Source of the DNA: JAZQLP01 sp045542755
GTDB lineage: Bacteria > Bacillota > Clostridia > Oscillospirales > UBA644
Direction of reading: 5' to 3'
NCBI GenBank assembly: GCA_045542755.1
Contig: JAZQLP010000066.1
Coordinates: 1-11,020, forward strand
Length of the DNA stretch: 11,020 bases
The position numbers were made by a program, and so were the translations under genes. Each line of letters starts with the position of its first letter. Position 1 is the first letter of the stretch. Positions 6,257 through 11,020 of the stretch are shown piece after piece. The notes below the pieces were generated by a model, which ran no database searches, had not been told where the DNA came from, and was given only the letters and a program-made list of their open reading frames with translations.

Positions 6257-7594
6257 ATGAAATATATTATTAAGACTCCTTGCGGAGAGGTACAGGGCGT
6301 ACTCGCACAAGAAGGCATAGTAGCCTACAAGGGTATACGCTACGCCACCGCAGGCAGATTTGAATATCCTACAGAGGTTACCTCTTGGGAAGGTGTGTAC
6401 CAGGCCACAGAATACGGAGCCTGCTCATATCAGCCCCGCGCCTTCTATAACGAAGAGGATATGCCCAAAAAGATATTTTATTACAACGAATTTCGCAAGG
6501 GTGAAACCTATACCTACAGCGAAGACTGTCTTTTTCTGAATATTTTCACCCCCGAAAAAAAGGGCGAAAAGCTGCCCGTAATTCTATATATTCACGGTGG
6601 AGGATTCACGGGCGGATGCGGGCACGAAAAGCATTTTGACGTCCCCGTATGGCCTAAAAAGGGCGTTATCGGCGTAACCATTAACTACCGCTTGGGGCCT
6701 TTGGGATTTGCCGTACTTCCCGAACTTAAGGAAGAGGCGGGTTATACCGGCAACTACGGTCTTTACGACCAGGTTACCGCCATTTCCTGGGTTAAGCATA
6801 ACATAGAGGCTTTTGGCGGCGACCCTGAAAACATCACCATTATGGGTCAGAGCGCAGGCGGCATGAGCGTACAGCAGCACTGTCTGTCACCCATTACAAA
6901 GGGGCTTTTCCAGAAGGCAGTTATGAGCAGCGGCGGTGGAGTAATAAAGGCTCTTACGGCAGCTGAACCCGATAAAAACTATCCATTCTGGCAATCTGTT
7001 ATGGAAAAGATGAGAGCAAAGACCCTTGAAGAGTTCAGAACCGTTCCCGTTGAAAAGCTCTTTGAAGCCTGGAACGAGCTTAAGAAGACTACTCCCGGCG
7101 GAGCCGCTACCCCCTGTATTGACGGACGTCTTGTGGTGGGTAAGGGATACGAGCTCCTTGAAAAGGGTGAACAGCACAAGATACCCTATATGATAGGAAC
7201 CACAAGCCACGATATGATGCCTCCCCTCCTCTACGGAATGGCAAAGGATTGGTGTAAAGCCCAGACCTCACCCGCATATCTTTGGTTCTTTGGAAGAAAT
7301 CTGCCCGGGGATAAACACGGCGCTTGGCACTCCGCAGACCTGTGGTATTGGTTTGGCACGATGAAAAACGGCTGGAGGCCCTTTAACGAAAAGGACTACG
7401 CCCTTTCAGCAGAAATGGTAGACAGACTTACAGCCTTTGCAAAGACCTCAAATCCCAACGCAGAAGGCTACCCCGAATGGACGGCGGGCGGTGAAAAGGC
7501 CATGACCTTTAGAGACAAGGACACCAAGGCCGCAAACCCCTCAATGTTTAAGCTTTGGGTGACAATGTTTACCAATAAGGCTCCCGGTGAATAA
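6257..7594 (+). CDS. carboxylesterase type B (alpha/beta hydrolase), cytoplasmic
   Basis: This serine esterase hydrolyses carboxylic ester bonds, for example acyl groups on imported glycosides; the true substrate is unknown. The 445-residue protein shows the family motif SEDCLFLNI (88-96), the oxyanion-hole HGGGF (113-117), the nucleophile elbow GQSAGG with Ser199, a probable acid residue in GTTSHD (D319) and the catalytic histidine in GAWHSADLWYWFG (His358). It is shorter than p-nitrobenzyl esterases (about 490). No signal peptide is visible, so it should act inside the cell, after transport. The ribosome site is weak (TAGG at 6246-6249, seven bases before the ATG), and the start lies 18 bases beyond a GC hairpin. 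It is therefore probably co-transcribed with the transporter but made in smaller amount. Pairing with a sugar symporter suggests deacylation of an acylated sugar. Confidence 0.9.
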   Translation: MKYIIKTPCGEVQGVLAQEGIVAYKGIRYATAGRFEYPTEVTSWEGVYQATEYGACSYQPRAFYNEEDMPKKIFYYNEFRKGETYTYSEDCLFLNIFTPEKKGEKLPVILYIHGGGFTGGCGHEKHFDVPVWPKKGVIGVTINYRLGPLGFAVLPELKEEAGYTGNYGLYDQVTAISWVKHNIEAFGGDPENITIMGQSAGGMSVQQHCLSPITKGLFQKAVMSSGGGVIKALTAAEPDKNYPFWQSVMEKMRAKTLEEFRTVPVEKLFEAWNELKKTTPGGAATPCIDGRLVVGKGYELLEKGEQHKIPYMIGTTSHDMMPPLLYGMAKDWCKAQTSPAYLWFFGRNLPGDKHGAWHSADLWYWFGTMKNGWRPFNEKDYALSAEMVDRLTAFAKTSNPNAEGYPEWTAGGEKAMTFRDKDTKAANPSMFKLWVTMFTNKAPGE

Positions 7595-7612
7595 AAAGAT
7601 AAGGTATATAGC

Positions 7613-7645
7613 AAAAGAGAGATGCACAAGCATCTCTCTTTCTTT
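7613..7645. terminator. terminator between convergent esterase and kinase genes
   Basis: AAGAGAGATGC (7615-7625) and GCATCTCTCTT (7630-7640) form an 11-bp stem with an ACAA loop. The plus side continues in TTTCTTT, a good terminator for the esterase gene. On the minus strand only a short TTTT follows, so it is weaker for the kinase gene. Confidence 0.85.
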
Positions 7646-7659
7646 ATATCTTAACTGGA

Positions 7660-8778
7660 TTATACGTTATACTTTTTCACTATAGCATCAAGGATATCGT
7701 ATTTTTCATACATATCCATAGAGAGCTTCATCTGGGCTCTGGTGCGGACAAGGTTATGCTCGGGGTAGGCTGTTTTGAAATACTTATCCCCTGCAAGGTA
7801 GTCGGCAAAGAATCTTGCGGCAAGCTCAACGGTAACTATAATGGCGCCCCAGACCATATTGTCTATTTCGGTGGGGGTAAAGAAGCCCTTGTTTTTGCCG
7901 ATAAAGCCCTTGGTAAAGGCCTCGAACATCTCAACGTCAACCCCCATTTTGCTAACGTCCTCAACGTCCTCCTCGGCGGTGGCGGCGGCGGTACGGATAG
8001 CGTCACCAAAGTCGATTACCGAAAATCCGGGCATAACGGTATCAAGGTCGATAATAGAGAGGGGCTCCTTTGTTTCGGAGTCAATAAGTACGTTATTAAA
8101 CTTTGTATCGTTATGGGTTACGCGGAGGGGCAGTTTGCCTTCCTTATTAAGGTCAATGAGTCGGGTAACCTTTTCTTTCCAGAAGTCAAAATATTCAAGC
8201 TCCTCTTTTACGGCGGCTACTCGGCCAACCTCGTCAAGACGGATAGCCTCGTAGAGATTTTCAAATCTCCAAGGAGTGTTGTGGAAGTCCTTAATGGTCT
8301 CGTGAAGGGTATGTACAGGGAAATCGTCAAGCATACGCTGAAATTCGCCCAAAGCGGCGCCTGCGCCAACCAAAAGCTCAGGGTCCTCAACCACGTTATA
8401 TGTGCAAGAGCCGTCTATAAAGTCGTACACTCTCCAAAAACGGGAATCCTCATCGATAAATCCATACTCGCCCGAAGCGGTACTGCGGAAATTGAGCACC
8501 AGGCGAGAGCTGTCCACACCCATAGACTTATACTTATTTCTTATATGCTCGGTAACGGCAACTATGTTTTCCATTACCTCTACGGGCTTTTTGAAAACGT
8601 AGGTATTTACGGCCTGAAAAACGAACTGATTGCCCGTAGAATACTTAACGTAAAGGGTATCGTTTATATGTCCCGAGTTGAATTTTTTAATTTCAACTAT
8701 ATCCCCGTCAATGCCAAATCTTTGACCAACGAAGGTAAGGAACTGCTTAAATTCGGGGGATAATATATCCAATGTCAT
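7660..8778 (-). CDS. APH-fold sugar kinase, N-acetylhexosamine 1-kinase-like
   Basis: This cytoplasmic ATP-dependent small-molecule kinase has the aminoglycoside phosphotransferase fold. It has 372 residues. Conserved features are FNSGHINDTLYV (33-44) and QAVNTYVFKKP (55-65) in the N-lobe, the catalytic-loop motif HNDTKFNNVL (222-231; Asp224 as base, Asn229 as metal ligand) and IDLDT (243-247) with metal-binding Asp246, followed by MPGFSVIDFGDAIR. These features match my knowledge of NahK-type kinases, which phosphorylate GlcNAc/GalNAc at C1, but family resemblance does not fix the substrate. The frame runs to a TTG at 8790, but that TTG belongs to the TTGGAG ribosome-binding sequence. The ATG at 8778 has correct spacing, so I use it. 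The gene lies 54 bases after the methyltransferase gene, has its own strong promoter, and converges on the esterase gene, so it may feed the same sugar pathway. Confidence 0.85.
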   Translation of the reverse strand: MTLDILSPEFKQFLTFVGQRFGIDGDIVEIKKFNSGHINDTLYVKYSTGNQFVFQAVNTYVFKKPVEVMENIVAVTEHIRNKYKSMGVDSSRLVLNFRSTASGEYGFIDEDSRFWRVYDFIDGSCTYNVVEDPELLVGAGAALGEFQRMLDDFPVHTLHETIKDFHNTPWRFENLYEAIRLDEVGRVAAVKEELEYFDFWKEKVTRLIDLNKEGKLPLRVTHNDTKFNNVLIDSETKEPLSIIDLDTVMPGFSVIDFGDAIRTAAATAEEDVEDVSKMGVDVEMFEAFTKGFIGKNKGFFTPTEIDNMVWGAIIVTVELAARFFADYLAGDKYFKTAYPEHNLVRTRAQMKLSMDMYEKYDILDAIVKKYNV

Positions 8779-8807
8779 ATTTTTCTCCAATTTTCTTTCT
8801 TTGCCTA

Positions 8808-8836
8808 ATTATATATCATAAACGCCCTTTTGTCAA
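8808..8836 (-). promoter_or_regulatory. perfect consensus sigma-A promoter of the kinase gene
   Basis: On the minus strand TTGACA (8836-8831), a 17-base spacer and TATAAT (8813-8808) match the vegetative promoter consensus exactly. The -35 box contains the TGA stop codon of the preceding methyltransferase gene (8835-8833). The transcript would begin near 8801 and give a leader of about 20 bases. No terminator separates the two genes, so readthrough is also expected. Confidence 0.85.
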
Positions 8837-10005
8837 CCCTCTGTCTTTTCGGGGCGGGGCTCACGGGGAGGCTTTTCCTTGCTGAGGAACTGATAATACT
8901 GACACTCCAGACGGCCGTTATAGAGCTTGCGGCGCTTATCAGCGTGACGGCCAAAGCACTTTTCAAAGTCCTTATCGGAGGTTATGACGTAGCAGGACCA
9001 GTTATCAAGTCTTGCGTAGACTCTGCCCATATCGCGGTAAAGTCGCTGGGCGGCCTGCTTATCCAGAAGTCTTTCACCGTAAGGGGGATTGGTAACTATA
9101 AAACCGAACTTTTCCTTTGAGTAAAAGTCGTTTACGTTCATCTGTTTAAGGGTGATATACTCCCCTACTCCGGCCTCCTGAGCGTGGAGCTTTGCAAGAT
9201 CAATAGCCTTGGGGTCAAGGTCGGATCCGTAAATCTCAATCTTTCCCGAGGGACGTATCATAAGATCGAGAGCCTCTTCGCGGGCTCTGTCATATACGGT
9301 GGAATCAAAGTTTGACCAGGTCTGGTAAAGGAAATCTCTCTTAAGTCCGGGGGCTATCTTGAGAGCCTTCATAGCCGCCTCAATGGGAAAGGTTCCGCTA
9401 CCGCAAAGGGGGTCAACCAGAGTACGGCCGTACTTCCAGAAGGTAAGGTCGAGAAGGGCGGAAGCCATGGTTTCCTTAAGAGGAGCTTCACCAGCTATAC
9501 GGCGGTATCCTCTCTTGTTAAGGCCTGCGCCTGTGGTATCTACAGTAAGAGATGCCATATCGTTAAGGAGAGCAACCTCGATTTTATACGTGGGGCCGTC
9601 CTCGGGCAGAATATCGCCCACGTATTTGTATTTTGATTTGAGTCGGTCAACTATGGCCTTTTTGGTTATGGCCTGACAGTCAGACACCGAAAAAAGTCCT
9701 GAACGCACAGAACGTCCCGTTACGGGGAAACAAGCGTTTGCGGGGAGGATATCCTCCCAGGGCAGAGCCTTTACGCCGTCAAAAAGCTCGGTAAAGGTGG
9801 TAGCTTTAAACTCTCCCATCTTTATAAGCACTCTGTCGGCGGTGCGTAAAAACATATTTGCGCGGGCAACGGCAAGGCTGTCACCCCTGAAAGTGACTCG
9901 GCCGTTTTCAACGCTTTTGTCGGTATAGCCCAGATTTTCTATTTCACGGGCGGTAAGAGCCTCAATTCCGAAGGCTGTGGTTGCAATAAGTGTAAGCTTG
10001 TCCAT
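8833..10005 (-). CDS. THUMP-domain class I SAM-dependent rRNA methyltransferase (RlmL/YpsC-like)
   Basis: It probably adds a methyl group to N2 of a guanine in 23S rRNA, the role of the RlmL N-terminal module (m2G2445 in E. coli); that site assignment is by family only. The 390-residue protein has an N-terminal ferredoxin-like/THUMP RNA-binding region (to about 155), the linker GLNKRGYR (161-168), the SAM-binding motif VDPLCGSGTFPIEAA (197-211), acidic motif YGSDLDPKAI (259-268) and the catalytic NPPYGERL (306-313). The length fits the single-methyltransferase Firmicutes form rather than the about 700-residue E. coli fusion. A basic, Pro-rich tail (KEKPPREPRPEK) ends the protein. The ATG follows the tatD stop by 15 bases with a weak GGA site, so translation may be coupled. 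The stop codon lies inside the downstream kinase promoter. Confidence 0.92.
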   Translation of the reverse strand: MDKLTLIATTAFGIEALTAREIENLGYTDKSVENGRVTFRGDSLAVARANMFLRTADRVLIKMGEFKATTFTELFDGVKALPWEDILPANACFPVTGRSVRSGLFSVSDCQAITKKAIVDRLKSKYKYVGDILPEDGPTYKIEVALLNDMASLTVDTTGAGLNKRGYRRIAGEAPLKETMASALLDLTFWKYGRTLVDPLCGSGTFPIEAAMKALKIAPGLKRDFLYQTWSNFDSTVYDRAREEALDLMIRPSGKIEIYGSDLDPKAIDLAKLHAQEAGVGEYITLKQMNVNDFYSKEKFGFIVTNPPYGERLLDKQAAQRLYRDMGRVYARLDNWSCYVITSDKDFEKCFGRHADKRRKLYNGRLECQYYQFLSKEKPPREPRPEKTEG

Positions 10006-10020
10006 TTATTCTATTTCCGT

Positions 10021-10788
10021 TCAGTTTATTTCAAATCCAAAAAGTCGTTTTGCGTTCTCAAAGGTGGCCTTTGCCGCCTCTTCCACGGATACGCCCTTTA
10101 TACGGGCAAGGGTCTCGCAGATTATGGGAACGAAAGTGGGGTCGTTTCTCGTACCTCTGTGGGGCTCGGGAGCCATATAGGGGCAGTCGGTTTCAATCAT
10201 AAGTCTGTCAAGAGGAACTACCTCGGCGGCCTCTATTGCTCTACGGGCGTTTTTAAAGGTCAGAACTCCCGTAAAGGAAATATAAAAGCCCATTTTTACC
10301 AGCTCTTTTGCCATTTCTGCAGAGCCGCTGAAACAGTGAAAAACGCCACTGTTACCGTATTTTTTCACCATTTCAAGACATTCGGCATGAGCCTCTCTGT
10401 CGTGAATGATGACGGGGGCGTCAAGCTCTTTGGCAAGAGCGCACTGGGCCTCAAACCACTCTCTCTGAATCTCCTTTGGCACGTCGTCGTAGTGATAGTC
10501 AAGGCCTATCTCCCCTATTGCCACGCACTTGGGGTGATTGAGATAGAGGTCCTTTATCTTCTCAAGGAATGACATATCAAGGTCACCGCACTCACTGGGG
10601 TGAATGCCTGCGGAGAAGAATATATTGGGGCATCTCTCGGCTATTTCACGGGCTTTTTCAAGGCTTTCGGCAGAAGATCCAACGTCTATCATGCCCACGA
10701 CGCCACGGTCGGAAAATCTTGCCGCGACCTCGTATCTGTCGGCGTCAAAGGCTCTGTCATCTAAATGTCCGTGGGAATCGAAAAACAT
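10021..10788 (-). CDS. tatD: TatD-family metal-dependent hydrolase (deoxyribonuclease-like)
   Basis: This is a cytoplasmic TIM-barrel metallohydrolase. Family members include TatD/YcfH/YabD-type 3'-5' nucleases and D-aminoacyl-tRNA-related enzymes, so the exact role is uncertain. The 255-residue protein has the N-terminal metal site DSHGHLDD (H6, H8), AGIHP (60-64), GEIGLDYHY (92-100, with E93), IIHDREA (H129), HCFSG (H151) and IETDCPYMAPEPHRG with D201. All family metal ligands appear present. An in-frame ATG at 10839 would add 17 residues, but those bases encode the C-terminus of the upstream gene in another frame. The ATG at 10788 has GGAGGA five bases before it and gives the typical family start MFFDSHGHLD. 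Only one base separates it from the upstream stop codon, indicating tight translational coupling. Confidence 0.93.
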   Translation of the reverse strand: MFFDSHGHLDDRAFDADRYEVAARFSDRGVVGMIDVGSSAESLEKAREIAERCPNIFFSAGIHPSECGDLDMSFLEKIKDLYLNHPKCVAIGEIGLDYHYDDVPKEIQREWFEAQCALAKELDAPVIIHDREAHAECLEMVKKYGNSGVFHCFSGSAEMAKELVKMGFYISFTGVLTFKNARRAIEAAEVVPLDRLMIETDCPYMAPEPHRGTRNDPTFVPIICETLARIKGVSVEEAAKATFENAKRLFGFEIN

Positions 10789-10789
10789 A

Positions 10790-11020
10790 TTAATCCTCCA
10801 TGTCGCCGTTTTCGGTGCTTTCCTCAGTTGATTCTGCATTTTCCTTATTTGCGGCCTCTTCTTCCCTTTGCTTTTTCAGCTTGAGGAGGTACCTTTCGGT
10901 AAAGGACAACTGTCCGTCTCCGTCAAGGTCACCCTCTATGCCCTGGGGTTCCTCGGGAACTTCAGGCTCTTCGGGGATATCGGGGTCAATGGGCTCCTCG
11001 GGATCTATGGGTTCTTCGGG
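10790..11020 (-). CDS. C-terminus of a Pro/Glu-rich protein with one EF-hand/dockerin-like loop (partial)
   Basis: The minus-strand frame is open from the right edge to a TAA at 10792-10790, giving 76 residues with no start in the window. Residues 1-25 are a Pro/Glu/Asp repeat (units like PEEPIDPEEPID), probably an extended linker. Residues 31-42, DLDGDGQLSFTE, match a canonical EF-hand calcium loop (acidic or polar ligands at 1, 3, 5, 7, 9 and Glu at 12), followed by RYLLKLKKQREEE as the exiting helix. This resembles one half of a type I dockerin repeat. Only one loop is visible, and the protein ends in an acidic Glu/Asn/Ser tail. It precedes tatD by one base, so it belongs to the same operon. 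The N-terminal part, and therefore its function and location, is outside the window. Confidence 0.75.
   Translation of the reverse strand, partial: PEEPIDPEEPIDPDIPEEPEVPEEPQGIEGDLDGDGQLSFTERYLLKLKKQREEEAANKENAESTEESTENGDMED

Noticed and set aside
7756..8763. 335-codon plus-strand open frame opposite the kinase gene
   Set aside because: The minus-strand frame carries intact kinase motifs; the plus-strand product shows none.
10789..10839. 17-residue N-terminal extension of TatD from ATG 10839
   Set aside because: These bases encode the end of the upstream gene in another frame, and the ATG at 10788 has an excellent ribosome site and the family-typical start.
10946..11020. CCCGAGGAGCCC-like short repeats at the right edge as a possible non-coding repeat array
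   Set aside because: They are in frame with an open reading frame and encode a Pro/Glu linker, so a coding explanation suffices.

Overview
The window looks like chromosomal DNA of a low-to-mid GC Firmicute, most likely an uncultured gut Clostridium relative (Oscillospirales/Ruminococcaceae-like). This is an inference from strong AGGAGG-type Shine-Dalgarno sites, near-consensus sigma-A promoters, short GC hairpin plus T-run terminators, and the gene families present. No tRNA, rRNA, insertion sequence, phage gene or CRISPR array was seen. The window is fully occupied by seven complete recognisable genes, one small unrecognised gene and two partial edge genes.

Left part (1-1970): a possible gene start with a hydrophobic N-terminus runs off the left edge on the minus strand. 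Next is guaA on the minus strand, encoding only the ATP-pyrophosphatase and dimerisation parts of GMP synthase, with its own promoter and terminator. A divergent plus-strand gene encodes a small single-pass membrane protein with 12 cysteines in 45 acidic residues. A hairpin terminator or attenuator follows it, and then a beta-CASP metallo-beta-lactamase-fold RNase-like protein (2016-3611).

Middle part (3650-7594): a sugar-uptake locus. An AraC-family regulator (minus) is divergent from a GPH/MelB-type sugar:cation symporter and a type-B carboxylesterase (plus). The regulator-transporter gap holds two TTTGCAAT boxes exactly 21 bp apart. One overlaps the regulator's own -35 box, and the other abuts the transporter's poor -35 region. 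This layout suggests an activator that also represses itself. The esterase has no signal peptide, so a plausible model is import of an acylated glycoside or sugar followed by deacylation in the cytoplasm.

Right part (7660-11020): a minus-strand run. At the right edge is the C-terminus of a Pro/Glu-rich protein with one EF-hand/dockerin-like calcium loop. It is followed almost without gap by a TatD-family metal-dependent hydrolase and a THUMP-domain rRNA methyltransferase (RlmL-like). Last is an APH-fold small-molecule kinase resembling N-acetylhexosamine 1-kinase. The kinase can be read from the operon but also has a perfect consensus promoter whose -35 box contains the stop codon of the methyltransferase gene. 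The kinase gene converges on the esterase, and its product may act on the same imported sugar. That link is inference.

No clearly new defence or mobile system is visible. The items most worth a second look are the Cys-rich membrane protein, the AraC operator architecture, the EF-hand protein beside TatD, and the GMP synthase without its glutaminase domain.
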